Assembly: GCA_022760475.1 (NCBI GenBank)
Contig: JALEFZ010000095.1
Coordinates: forward strand, 186,001 to 250,000
DNA: 64,000 nt
From: Bacteroidia bacterium
GTDB lineage: Bacteria > Bacteroidota > Bacteroidia > J057
Direction of reading: 5' to 3'
The first letter of the stretch is position 1. Every line of letters begins with the position of its first letter. The translations under genes were made by a program, and so were the position numbers. Positions 26,104-35,419 of this stretch are shown one piece after another. The notes beneath the pieces are model-generated. The model had not been told where the DNA came from. It did no database searches and saw nothing but the letters and a program-made list of their open reading frames with translations.

Positions 26104-28011
26104 ATGGGAGAAGCACGGGTAAAAATCCTCTCAAGAGATAAGATAGAAAGACAACATTTCGTCCAGCAGTTACTCGCAGATGTACATGCGCTGGAATACA
26201 TGTTAAAAAACGATTGGTTCGAAACGGGAGTGGTTCGAATAGGAGCAGAACAGGAATTCTGTCTGGTAGATCAGTTTGGAAAACCGGCCAATAAGGCCAT
26301 GGAAATCCTCCAGGACTTCCACCCTGATTGGTTGACGACTGAATTGGCTCAGTTTAACCTCGAATTTAACCTATCGCCTTATGTATTTGAAGGTGATGCC
26401 ATTTCTGGTCTAGCTAATGAACTAAGAACGAATTTTGATCAAGTCCAGGAAGCAGCCAAAAGGCATGGGACAGATGTTGTCCTTACAGGCATTCTGCCTA
26501 CCATCCGAAAATTCGACCTTACGGCAGACAATGTTACTCCCCAACAAAGATATCATGCTTTGATGGCTGCCCTAGGCGAAATGCGTGGGGCGGCCTACGA
26601 AATAAAATTCCGCGGAATTGACGAATTGCTGATCAAGCATGACTCTCCACTGCTTGAAGCCTGCAATACCAGTTTTCAGGTTCACCTACAGGTAGAGCCA
26701 GAGACCTTCGTCCCCATGTACAACATAGCCCAGGCCTTAGCAGGTCCCACTATGGCTATCGCAGCAAATTCTCCCATGCTGATGGGAAAAAGGCTTTGGC
26801 ACGAGACTCGAATCGTGCTCTTTCAGCAGTCAATTGACGATCGCCACAGTTATGACTATCAGCGAGAAAAAAGCCCAAGGGTAACTTTTGGCTCGGGTTG
26901 GCTGAAAAAGTCAATACTCGATATTTACAAAGAAGATATCTCCAGATTCAGACCCGTACTGGGCCCTGAGGAAATTGAGGATGCATTTGAAAAAATAAAG
27001 GCAGGTAAAACTCCCAAACTTAAGGCATTACAAGTCCACAATGGAACTGTCTACAGATGGAATCGTCCATGCTTTGGCATCAATCCTGATGGAAGGCCTC
27101 ACATGCGTATTGAGAATCGCATTCTCCCAGCAGGTCCTACCCTGGACGATGAGATGGCTAATACTACCTTCTGGCTAGGTGCCATGACCGGAATGGCAAG
27201 GCTGTATCCCGACATTACCAAATTCCTGAGCTTTGCAGATGTAAGAGACAATTTCATTAAGTCTGCAAGAAACGGGATTGATTGTACCCTCAATTGGATA
27301 AATGACCAGAAAGTAGGAGCCGCAGAATTAATCCAGAAAGAATTGATACCAATTGCCAGGGAGGGTCTGGAATCCAGGAATATTCGCAAAGAAGACATCG
27401 ACAAATACCTGGGAATCATAGAGGAAAGAGCCAGAAAGCATGCAACAGGAGCAAGGTGGATATTGAAAACCTTTACTTCATTCAATGAAGAAACCACCCG
27501 GGAGCAAGCCCTCTCCTCAATGACTGCTGCCATGCTCAAGAGGCAACAATCCAACAAGCCTGTTCATGAGTGGGACATCCCGAAACTATCAGAGAATCCA
27601 AGCCCAAGCCTTGGTCATCAGTTGGTAGAGGAATGCATGACCACAGATTTCTGTACAGTGCAGCAAGGAGATTTACTAGAATTGGTGGCGGATATGATGG
27701 ACTGGCGCAACGTCAGGCATATGCCTGTAGAAGATAAGGATGGAAACCTGGTAGGTCTGGTTACTTCGAGACTTCTGATGAGGCATTTCATGCGCAGGAC
27801 CAAATCATTTGGTACCCAGGCGGAATTCGTAGAAGATATCATGATTGATCAGCCCTTGACAATTACCCCAAGAGAGACCCTTCTTGAGGCCATGCACATC
27901 ATGACCAAAAATAATATTGGTTGTTTGCCCGTGGTTGCTGAAAGCAAATTGGTTGGAATGCTCTCAGAATCAAACCTTATGCGCATGACTCGTAGGTTAA
28001 TGATGCCTTGA
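26104..28011 (+). CDS. GCS2-family (glutamate-cysteine ligase-like) protein with C-terminal CBS pair
   Basis: The 635-residue protein has an N-terminal glutamate-cysteine ligase type 2-like domain. RIGAEQEFCLVD holds the metal/ATP-site Glu-x-Glu motif, then ELAQFNLEFNLSPY, ACNTSFQVHLQV, and RIENRILPAGPTLDDEMAN near residue 340. Two CBS domains follow (about 511-565 and 577-633), which usually sense adenine nucleotides. This architecture recurs in Bacteroidota, often with AspA/AstE-type hydrolases and RimK-like ATP-grasp ligases, suggesting synthesis or turnover of a gamma-glutamyl or peptide-like metabolite; the product is not known to me. The neighbour 48 bp downstream is the hydrolase, so an operon is likely. 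Confidence 0.82.
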   Translation: MGEARVKILSRDKIERQHFVQQLLADVHALEYMLKNDWFETGVVRIGAEQEFCLVDQFGKPANKAMEILQDFHPDWLTTELAQFNLEFNLSPYVFEGDAISGLANELRTNFDQVQEAAKRHGTDVVLTGILPTIRKFDLTADNVTPQQRYHALMAALGEMRGAAYEIKFRGIDELLIKHDSPLLEACNTSFQVHLQVEPETFVPMYNIAQALAGPTMAIAANSPMLMGKRLWHETRIVLFQQSIDDRHSYDYQREKSPRVTFGSGWLKKSILDIYKEDISRFRPVLGPEEIEDAFEKIKAGKTPKLKALQVHNGTVYRWNRPCFGINPDGRPHMRIENRILPAGPTLDDEMANTTFWLGAMTGMARLYPDITKFLSFADVRDNFIKSARNGIDCTLNWINDQKVGAAELIQKELIPIAREGLESRNIRKEDIDKYLGIIEERARKHATGARWILKTFTSFNEETTREQALSSMTAAMLKRQQSNKPVHEWDIPKLSENPSPSLGHQLVEECMTTDFCTVQQGDLLELVADMMDWRNVRHMPVEDKDGNLVGLVTSRLLMRHFMRRTKSFGTQAEFVEDIMIDQPLTITPRETLLEAMHIMTKNNIGCLPVVAESKLVGMLSESNLMRMTRRLMMP

Positions 28012-28059
28012 GAGGTTTTTATCGATAAATTTCTTTCCTAAATTGCCCCTTAGGACGGA

Positions 28060-28989
28060 ATGGAAAGAAAAATTGATGAACTGGAAGGAAGTCCCAATGG
28101 CACACTTTTCATTGCATTGGGACAGATGCACGGCAACGAACCTGCCGGTACCAAAGCCTTGAAAAAGGTGTTTGAAATGTTGCGTCTGAACATTGAAGAA
28201 GATAAGGGATTTGGTATAGCAGGGAAAATTGTTGGTCTTGTGGGAAATATACCCGCAGCGGATGCCGGTTTCAGGTTCCTGGATGAAGACCTCAACAGAA
28301 TGTGGACTTCTGAGCGCATCTTGCCGATCAAAACTCCCCATTATGCCACTGATGATCTTAACCGGGAAGAGCGGGAACTTCTCGCCCTGGAGGAAGCCAT
28401 AGTTGAAGAAATAAGGTCTTACCCAGCAAAGGATCTTTTTATTTTTGACATCCATACCACCACGGCAAACGGAGGATCTTTTTCGATTCCCATTCCCAAA
28501 CCAGAAGCTCAACGAGTCGCCAATACCCTCCAGGTACCAGTTATCCATGGGCTTAGCGGCAGTCTCCAAGGTACCCTTATTCAATACGCAGCCCACAATC
28601 CATGGAAGGTCGAAACAGCTAGTTTGGCATTCGAGGCAGGCCAGCATGAGTCTCCACAAGCAATAAGTGTAGCGATTTCTGCCATCATACAAGCAATGAT
28701 GGCCTTGGATATCCTAAACAAGCACCCCCTGAGTGGGAAAAAAAGACTCGAAGGTCAGCCTTCACTTCCTCTGAACAGCAAGATCGTTTACCGACATCGA
28801 ATCAAGGAAGGAGACGAATTTGTCATGAAGCCTGGATACAGAAATTTTATGCCCATCAAACGAGGAGAAGAGTTGGCCAGAGACAAAAATGGCCCCATCC
28901 ACTCTCCATATACGGGACTCATCCTCATGCCTTTGTATCAGGCCCAGGGTGAAGATGGTTTTTTCATTGTAGTGGAAGAAAGCGCTTAA
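28060..28989 (+). CDS. AspA/AstE family zinc hydrolase (succinylglutamate desuccinylase / aspartoacylase-like)
   Basis: The 309-residue protein has the M14-like zinc motif GQMHGNEPAGTKAL (His and Glu ligands), a second ligand region in FIFDIHTTTANGGSF (the conserved DxH), and the catalytic region VETASLAFEAGQHESP with its E-x-G-x-H. The family cleaves N-acyl amino acids or peptides. Length is normal. It starts 48 bp after the GCS2-CBS gene, so the two probably act on one metabolite, one ligating and one hydrolysing. It is convergent with the metallophosphoesterase; the terminator between them faces the minus strand. Confidence 0.8.
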   Translation: MERKIDELEGSPNGTLFIALGQMHGNEPAGTKALKKVFEMLRLNIEEDKGFGIAGKIVGLVGNIPAADAGFRFLDEDLNRMWTSERILPIKTPHYATDDLNREERELLALEEAIVEEIRSYPAKDLFIFDIHTTTANGGSFSIPIPKPEAQRVANTLQVPVIHGLSGSLQGTLIQYAAHNPWKVETASLAFEAGQHESPQAISVAISAIIQAMMALDILNKHPLSGKKRLEGQPSLPLNSKIVYRHRIKEGDEFVMKPGYRNFMPIKRGEELARDKNGPIHSPYTGLILMPLYQAQGEDGFFIVVEESA

Positions 28990-29026
28990 AAAAGAAAAAG
29001 CCTCCCTGTTTCAATAACAGAAAGGC
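28988..29026 (-). terminator. Terminator of the metallophosphoesterase gene
   Basis: On the minus strand GCCTTTCTGTT, loop ATTGA, AACAGGGAGGC (with mismatches) is followed by TTTTTCTTTTTT, 26 bp after the stop codon. Confidence 0.75.
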
Positions 29027-29051
29027 CTATATTCAATTTACCTGGATGAAC

Positions 29052-30899
29052 TTATTCCTTGACAAAAATCCCTGAACCGAGGATGTTTTGATCTCCCATC
29101 CAGTCTGCTTGCCAAAACAACCTGGAATCATGCTCTCCTCCTTTGTCTACATCATGAACTCCTGCATTGATCCTGATTTGTCCCCAATCCGATCCCTGTA
29201 AGTTTTCCATATAGTTCAGCGGCACAGCAAATTCGACTGTGTAGGACTTATCCCCTAATTTACAGCTATACTCCACGCCTTCTGGAAGCAAGTCAGGGCG
29301 AAAAAGTTTCGCAGATCCATCAGGATTAGGACTAATGCCCAGGATAATCCAGTCCCGGTAATAGCGTCCTTCTTCTCCGTTCATCACTTTTTCCATGGGA
29401 CGGGCATCCAATTGAAAAACCGCAGCGTCCTGGGTAAAAAGGTCTCCTTTCTCAGAAAGAATCAACTCATCGTCCATAACCTCCATGGCTAGATACAGGT
29501 AATCGTCATCTTGCTTAATATCAAAGCTAAATGAAGCATCTTTTTTTCCTGTATGTGCAAAAGGGTCAGAATCCACAAAAGGAGTTTTTACAAGTTTCAA
29601 TGACTCCCACTCCTTTAGCTTCCCATCAATCTTTACCTTTTTTCCTGCGACTTCAATCACCTGAGGATCAAGAGGCAACACATTAACTTCTTTCTCCCAA
29701 CTCAACTCTGGGGCACCTTTGCGCTCATAGGTAAACTCTACCTCTGCCTTGAAAGGGTTTGAGGTTAAAGAATTGATTGGTGTTTCTTTTTCCATGGCAA
29801 GCTCAAAACTTAATTCCTTTACAGAGTTTGGTCCAATTGAAACTTCTCCAACAGGTTGTTTTAGCAGCATGGCAGTTGGAGCATTCAATTCCACTTCTAC
29901 CTTTAAAGGAATGTCAGCAGGATTATTGATTTTAAAGGTCAATGTACCCTCTTTGAATTTGCCTTCCTTGCCCTTCATAGGTTTAACTTCCAATAGATCA
30001 GCACCGGTCAATTTACGGGTTACTGCCCATGCTTCTTCAGTCTGGACATTTTCATCCCAAATACCATCTAATAGCAGGTTGGCCATGATGGGGCCATCGT
30101 CGGTCATGGTGATCCAGACCACATGATCGAATTCTCCGAATGCTGGTCCCCTAAGTCCTGAACCTCCTCCAGTGGTTGCCAGGATGAAATATTTGCTGTT
30201 GTTTCTTTCGTACTTCACAAACCTGTGTCTATGGCCTACATATACGGTATGCTTCCTGTCTTTTAACAGATTCTCCACATCAGCCCACATTCCATTGTCT
30301 TTCTGATCCCAAAGGGGCTGGTGCATAAATACAAGCGTCCATTTCACGTCCTGATTCGCTTCAAGGGTCTTTTTGACATAGTCATATTGAGGCTGGTCGA
30401 TGTACCCCCTACCTGCTCCACGCTTCTTTTCTTCTGTATTGAGACAAAGGAACAAAACATCCTTATAAATGAAGTGATAGTAATCTTTCCCGAAGCGTTC
30501 TTTCCACTTTTGGGCCATGACATCATTGATGTAGTCATGGTTTCCAGGTACATAGAAAAATGGCATTTCCAACTTGTTTATGAAGCCTGTGAACTCATCC
30601 CATTCCCGATCGATCCGTTTTTCGTCTTCCGTATAGCCAGTGATCAAATCACCTACACTCATGACAAATTCTGGTTGAAGCAAGTTGAGCTTGTCAACGG
30701 CAACGGGGAAAATCCCTGGACGGAGGCCTCCAGTCCTATCTGTAACTATGGCAAACTGGAATGTATTCGGGTCATTGTTTACCTCAAGCATGTTCCATGG
30801 ATGCACATCTCCATCCGTATCGATTTTTATGCGGGCTGGTTCTTGAGCCCATGCCAGGCTGCCAAAAAGAATGAAAAAGAAGAGCAATGATTGTTTCAT
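29052..30899 (-). CDS. Secreted calcineurin-like metallophosphoesterase with CBM9-like domain
   Basis: The 615-residue protein has a signal peptide (MKQSLLFFFILFGSLAWA). The metallophosphoesterase fold shows AIVTDRTGG (block 1 with D), MSVGDLITG (GD block), FYVPGNHDY (GNHD), VFMHQP and VYVGHRHR (H-x-H). A spacer follows to about residue 430, with repeats of all-beta character, then a C-terminal domain (KVKIDGKLKEWESLKLVK, DASFSFDIKQDDDYLYLAMEV) of the CBM9/DOMON-like family that binds carbohydrate or heme in relatives. It has no T9SS sorting domain. Substrate is unknown. It is a single gene. Confidence 0.85.
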   Translation of the reverse strand: MKQSLLFFFILFGSLAWAQEPARIKIDTDGDVHPWNMLEVNNDPNTFQFAIVTDRTGGLRPGIFPVAVDKLNLLQPEFVMSVGDLITGYTEDEKRIDREWDEFTGFINKLEMPFFYVPGNHDYINDVMAQKWKERFGKDYYHFIYKDVLFLCLNTEEKKRGAGRGYIDQPQYDYVKKTLEANQDVKWTLVFMHQPLWDQKDNGMWADVENLLKDRKHTVYVGHRHRFVKYERNNSKYFILATTGGGSGLRGPAFGEFDHVVWITMTDDGPIMANLLLDGIWDENVQTEEAWAVTRKLTGADLLEVKPMKGKEGKFKEGTLTFKINNPADIPLKVEVELNAPTAMLLKQPVGEVSIGPNSVKELSFELAMEKETPINSLTSNPFKAEVEFTYERKGAPELSWEKEVNVLPLDPQVIEVAGKKVKIDGKLKEWESLKLVKTPFVDSDPFAHTGKKDASFSFDIKQDDDYLYLAMEVMDDELILSEKGDLFTQDAAVFQLDARPMEKVMNGEEGRYYRDWIILGISPNPDGSAKLFRPDLLPEGVEYSCKLGDKSYTVEFAVPLNYMENLQGSDWGQIRINAGVHDVDKGGEHDSRLFWQADWMGDQNILGSGIFVKE

Positions 30900-30971
30900 A
30901 GAATTAATTAGTTAGTTATGTGAAATGCACCTCTTTCCTGTGACTTGATTATTAAGGAGGAGTGAAATATT

Positions 30972-31008
30972 AAATAAAAAAGGATGGAATCACTTGATCC
31001 CATCCTTT
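30972..31008 (-). terminator. Terminator of the 1411-residue gene
   Basis: On the minus strand AAAGGATGG and CCATCCTTT pair over a 12-nt loop, followed by TTTTATTTAATA, just after the stop codon at 31032. Confidence 0.85.
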
Positions 31009-31031
31009 AGCTAAATGATGAAAGTTCTTAT

Positions 31032-34000
31032 TTACATCACAGTCAATTTCTTGATATAGGGTCTGTTACCCGGAACTTTGACAAAGATCATATAAGTTCC
31101 TGCCTCAAGTTGAGAGGTATTCAAGCGGGTCTTGAATTGCTTTGAATTGGAATTGATTGTTTCTTCAGAAACCATCCTTCCTCCAAGATCGAAGATCCGC
31201 ACATTTACAGGAAGGGCTTCTTCCATGCTCAATTCTAACCAGGCTGCCTTTGCCCTGGAAACCGGATTAGGATAGATGGAAATGAAGGTATTGGTCATTT
31301 CTACCATTCGAATTTCAGAATAGGTAAATGAGCCATCAGTGTCGATCATTTTCAAGCGATAGTAATTGGGGCCGAGGAATGGACGCTTGTCCAACCAATC
31401 GTATTCATTTCCTTGTCTACTTCTTCCATTGACCTCCATTTGACCAATTTTTCCAAAGTTCTGGCCATCTGCTGCCCTTTCAATGTCGAAATGACTGGCA
31501 TTCTCTTCCAACTCCGTCGTCCAATCCAGGCGTACATGAGGCCCATCTGCCTCAGCGAAAAAGCCTGAAAGCTCAATTGGGAAGGAAGAATTTGCAGCAG
31601 GGTAAAGGAACATGCTTGGAATGACATTTCTATCAATGCTTGCACTTGACCATTCCAGGATAGACCTGGCATATACCCTGTTTTCATAATACTCTATTCT
31701 GATGGGCAATCGCTGCCAGGCCAACATTGAGTAGGTACCTGATACGGTTTCTGCTCCTTGATCCTTCCAGTTATCAATGACCAATTGGTTGTTGACATAT
31801 AGCCTGACACCATCATCGGTAGTGGCATAGAAGGTAATCAATTCACTAACAGGAGATTCAATCTCCCCTTCCCATGCCACTGCAAAGGTATTCAAATCCA
31901 TGCCCTGCAGAGGGGCTCCACTGCCCCATCTAAAGTCAATCTGGGGATCAACCCTATAGCCTTTCACAAACTGGAAGTCTTTGTCGTTGAAATAGGTGGC
32001 TAATAGCCCAGTTCCCTCAGCTGTGCTGACAGGGGTAATCCAGAAGGATCTCTCGACAGAGGGAGCCGCAAAGTAGTTGCTATTTCCAGTCTGCTCCGCC
32101 CTGATAATAACTTCTCCGCTTGCATTTCCAGGCACAATAAGGGAGTTGCCTGAGATGTTTCCCGGGCCTTTTATCAAGGTATAATTCACATTCAGGCCTG
32201 AACTGGCTGATGCTCCAAGTGGAACAGTGATGCCTGAGACCTGAGATGTTTGCCTTGCAATGGTCGGGAATGTGATACGCTGGCCATATTTCACTGAGCT
32301 TCTTACGATGCTATAGTCCCATTGGAAGCCATCACAACCATCTCCCGTATCTTTTGGACCCAGGCAAACATATACCTTATCCCCACTGGTCAAGGTTCCA
32401 AGATCCATGTCAAAGGTGGTGTTTTGCCCATTGTTGTAGGCAATTGTCTGAATGAGGGTGTTGTTCACATACACCCTAAGCTCAGCACCATCTCCACAAT
32501 TAACGTTCGCGTCGATAAGCTCACTATTTGTAATTCTGTAGTCTCCACCTGTTGAAACCGTATATCCAGCGATCACAAACCTTGAAGTGGCCTGTCCTTG
32601 ATTCAATGCCCTACCTGGGTGGCCACCTACATTGGATAGGTTCGCCCAGAAAGTTACGGGATCGGGGAATCCATTGTTTGCACCATCTCCATCATAAAGG
32701 GTTCCGTTCCAGCTAAGGCTTTGATAGTTGGCATCATTGCCAATGGGTCCCCCTCCATTCCACAGGTATTCCCAACCATTGCCAGAAGGGGCACCGAAAT
32801 CATCGCCATAATCTGCCACGATCAGGTTGTCGCTTACCGATACATCAGGTGAAAGACTAAGGATGTAATCCCTCATCAGTTCAATACCAGCGGTATCCTT
32901 CAGATTTTTAGCCAATGGAGGCATAGCCAGGTTGTCATGGATGGCATTCATTCGTTGATAAATCAGAGAATGTTCGAGGTCTCCCGGAACTATTGCTCTA
33001 GGATCAACGAGACCAAATTTATTAAACAGCGGTCCGTATAGAATATTTTGATCCTCCAATGGAGTGTCATACCTGGCATCAAAGAAGGCCGAAATAGACG
33101 TGCCTGGACGGTGGCAATAACCACAGTTTGTATCCAGATAGGTTCTGGCTCGATCCTCAAGGCTGGCGCCCGTATCATCTTTGCTCTTCGCAGTAAGTAG
33201 TGCTCCCAGGTTATTGGTATCGGGAGGTGTATCGAATACCTGAAGGTGAGTCAATGTCTTAAGCTGATTGGCTGACCTCCCGGTTTGATGATAGGTCATG
33301 GCTTCATTCAACTGCCGGGTTTTAGGGCCCAGGACACTCTTTGAGCCGTTGTTGTGGCAGAACAAACATTCCTGCCTATCTGGATAATACCAGTGTATTT
33401 CCCTCGGGCCGCTTGAAGCGGTGGCAATCTGAAGGGTGTCGTACCTTCCCACCGTCTGCAATTCAGCATCGCTTTGGTCATCCCTCCAACGGTAAGTAAC
33501 CCCATAAAATAAATCATCTGTCCCCCTAACCATCAATCTGGTTTCGAGTTTTCGCGTTAATGAAGGATTGGTTTCGTCAATCTGCATATCGAAATGCTTT
33601 ACCATGACAGCTCCTTCAGGAAATTCCCAATCTCCGTTTTCGTCAAACACAATTTGTTCTGCCGCACTGTTATGTGTACCATCATTAGGAATAACCATCC
33701 AACGACTTTTCAAGGCATCATCAGACCAGAATGGTTCAATGAGATCATAGGGGATCATGAAATCCATTGGAGTAAGGCTATTCAGGTCATCGAAAATCCC
33801 CAGTTGTGAAAGCAAAGCAGGAGGTTCTGGAGCAGAGTTTGCCGCAGATAGTTTATAAATCCTTCCACCATTGAGGTTGGTCCCATAAAGTTTCAGGACA
33901 TAAATTTCTCCCGTAGAGTCTGTCGCAAATGATGAAATCCCAGACTTTCCGCCTGAACCAAAGGCAGGAACCGTAGCCAGGAATACCTTATCCGCAGTAC

Positions 34001-35267
34001 CCAGGGTATCCGTGGCGTCAATTGCCCATATTTTCCTTGTGGTATGGTCTCCAAAAATGTATTTGCCCTTCAGGTCAGGCCATTTGTCTCCACGATATAC
34101 AAAACCACCAATGACACAGGTTCCGTCGCTTCTTGGGTAATCCAAAACAGGTGGAAGGTCATAACCAATCAGGTTGGTGGGTTTAGAACGCTGTCCTGAA
34201 AGGTTCCCCTCCTTGTAAGGCCACTGGTTATTGGCGCCTTTTTTGGCCAGGGTAATTTCTTCCCTACTTCCTTGACCAATGTCTCCAATCCAGATCGTAG
34301 CTGTAACTGAGTCATAAGTCATCCTGTGAGGGCTTCTGAGACCAATCGACCAGAATTCTCCAAGTGTATCTCCAGTTCTGTCATTCCAGGGATTGTCTTT
34401 GGGAATGCTGTACCCTTGTGAAAAACTACCCGGCCAGCCCGCAGGGGGAGTGTCAGGATTCAAGGGTTGGCGCACAACCGGATCTGACTTACTCGGATCA
34501 TTGTCCACATCAATCCTTAAAACTCCTCCTAACAGACCTACATTCATTTTCTGTGAGGTATTGTACACATCATTGGCTCCACCTTCATCTCCATTTGTTA
34601 GGTAGAGGAATCCATTTTCATCAAAAAACATCCCACCTCCATTGTGCCAATCATGGCGGTCATACTGTTGAATCATGACAAACTCTGTGCTGTCATGAGA
34701 TTTCAGTGTAACAGGGTCTACAGTAAATCTTGAAAGCCTGCAATATGCCTTTGGTCTTTGTACATTTTGCTCATAGGCAAATCGATAATAGACATAAAGG
34801 TAATTGGAGTCCTGTGCCGGATTTCCTGTAGCATTAAATTTGGGATGAAAAATTGCACCCAGGAGACCTGCATCACCCGCGGTGTAGACACTGTCCTCAA
34901 TGACCAGCATGGTGTCTTTTACCGCAGTAGTGGTATCCTTGTCAAATGTCCAAATGAATCCCTTCTTTCCAGCCATCATGAATTTGTGGTGGCCAGGAAC
35001 CTCTCTCAGGTCCAGAGGGTCCATGAATTCAAGATTTGGGAAAGCAACCTCTGTAGTCCAGGCGGATACAGTAGAGGGAGTGGTTACTGGCAATTTCCCA
35101 TCGAGGAAAGCACCAACAGGTGTAGGGTTATCGATGCCGCTTTGTAAAATGCCCAAGGGCACAGCTGCAGCGATCAGGATCGTTCCGAGAAGTAAGGTTA
35201 ATAGTGTTTTCTTAAGCCTAAACAGGGGCGATGTCGGTTTTTGTAAACCGGGGGTAGACGTACGCAT
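31032..35267 (-). CDS. Large secreted sugar-dehydrogenase-like / cytochrome c protein with PA14 and T9SS domains
   Basis: The 1411-residue protein has an N-terminal export segment (KKTLLTLLLGTILIAAAVPLG). Domains in order: glucose/sorbosone dehydrogenase-like beta-propeller (about 50-470; VAFPNLEFMDPLDLREVPG, DIGQGSREEITLAKKG); a cytochrome-like region with two CxxCH heme motifs (CLFCH near 636, CGYCH near 716); a carbohydrate-binding-like domain (about 816-960); a PA14-like domain (about 1087-1230; GLLATYFNDKDFQF, YATTDDGVRLYVNNQLV); and a T9SS type A sorting domain from about 1331 (ISIYPNPVSRAKAAWLEL). It is a surface enzyme for oxidising sugars or polymers with electrons passed to hemes. 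The start is the ATG that opens the signal. Confidence 0.85.
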   Translation of the reverse strand: MRTSTPGLQKPTSPLFRLKKTLLTLLLGTILIAAAVPLGILQSGIDNPTPVGAFLDGKLPVTTPSTVSAWTTEVAFPNLEFMDPLDLREVPGHHKFMMAGKKGFIWTFDKDTTTAVKDTMLVIEDSVYTAGDAGLLGAIFHPKFNATGNPAQDSNYLYVYYRFAYEQNVQRPKAYCRLSRFTVDPVTLKSHDSTEFVMIQQYDRHDWHNGGGMFFDENGFLYLTNGDEGGANDVYNTSQKMNVGLLGGVLRIDVDNDPSKSDPVVRQPLNPDTPPAGWPGSFSQGYSIPKDNPWNDRTGDTLGEFWSIGLRSPHRMTYDSVTATIWIGDIGQGSREEITLAKKGANNQWPYKEGNLSGQRSKPTNLIGYDLPPVLDYPRSDGTCVIGGFVYRGDKWPDLKGKYIFGDHTTRKIWAIDATDTLGTADKVFLATVPAFGSGGKSGISSFATDSTGEIYVLKLYGTNLNGGRIYKLSAANSAPEPPALLSQLGIFDDLNSLTPMDFMIPYDLIEPFWSDDALKSRWMVIPNDGTHNSAAEQIVFDENGDWEFPEGAVMVKHFDMQIDETNPSLTRKLETRLMVRGTDDLFYGVTYRWRDDQSDAELQTVGRYDTLQIATASSGPREIHWYYPDRQECLFCHNNGSKSVLGPKTRQLNEAMTYHQTGRSANQLKTLTHLQVFDTPPDTNNLGALLTAKSKDDTGASLEDRARTYLDTNCGYCHRPGTSISAFFDARYDTPLEDQNILYGPLFNKFGLVDPRAIVPGDLEHSLIYQRMNAIHDNLAMPPLAKNLKDTAGIELMRDYILSLSPDVSVSDNLIVADYGDDFGAPSGNGWEYLWNGGGPIGNDANYQSLSWNGTLYDGDGANNGFPDPVTFWANLSNVGGHPGRALNQGQATSRFVIAGYTVSTGGDYRITNSELIDANVNCGDGAELRVYVNNTLIQTIAYNNGQNTTFDMDLGTLTSGDKVYVCLGPKDTGDGCDGFQWDYSIVRSSVKYGQRITFPTIARQTSQVSGITVPLGASASSGLNVNYTLIKGPGNISGNSLIVPGNASGEVIIRAEQTGNSNYFAAPSVERSFWITPVSTAEGTGLLATYFNDKDFQFVKGYRVDPQIDFRWGSGAPLQGMDLNTFAVAWEGEIESPVSELITFYATTDDGVRLYVNNQLVIDNWKDQGAETVSGTYSMLAWQRLPIRIEYYENRVYARSILEWSSASIDRNVIPSMFLYPAANSSFPIELSGFFAEADGPHVRLDWTTELEENASHFDIERAADGQNFGKIGQMEVNGRSRQGNEYDWLDKRPFLGPNYYRLKMIDTDGSFTYSEIRMVEMTNTFISIYPNPVSRAKAAWLELSMEEALPVNVRIFDLGGRMVSEETINSNSKQFKTRLNTSQLEAGTYMIFVKVPGNRPYIKKLTVM

Positions 35268-35419
35268 GAATTTGGAGGTTCTATTTCTTGTCTTAAATGT
35301 AAAAAAAGATCAAATCACATGTAAGATTCATTGTATATTTTGACAAAAAATATTCCACAACGACACTATTTCATGCTTAGAAATGAGAAAGTTATTTATT
35401 TGACCGCCATCTTTCTACC

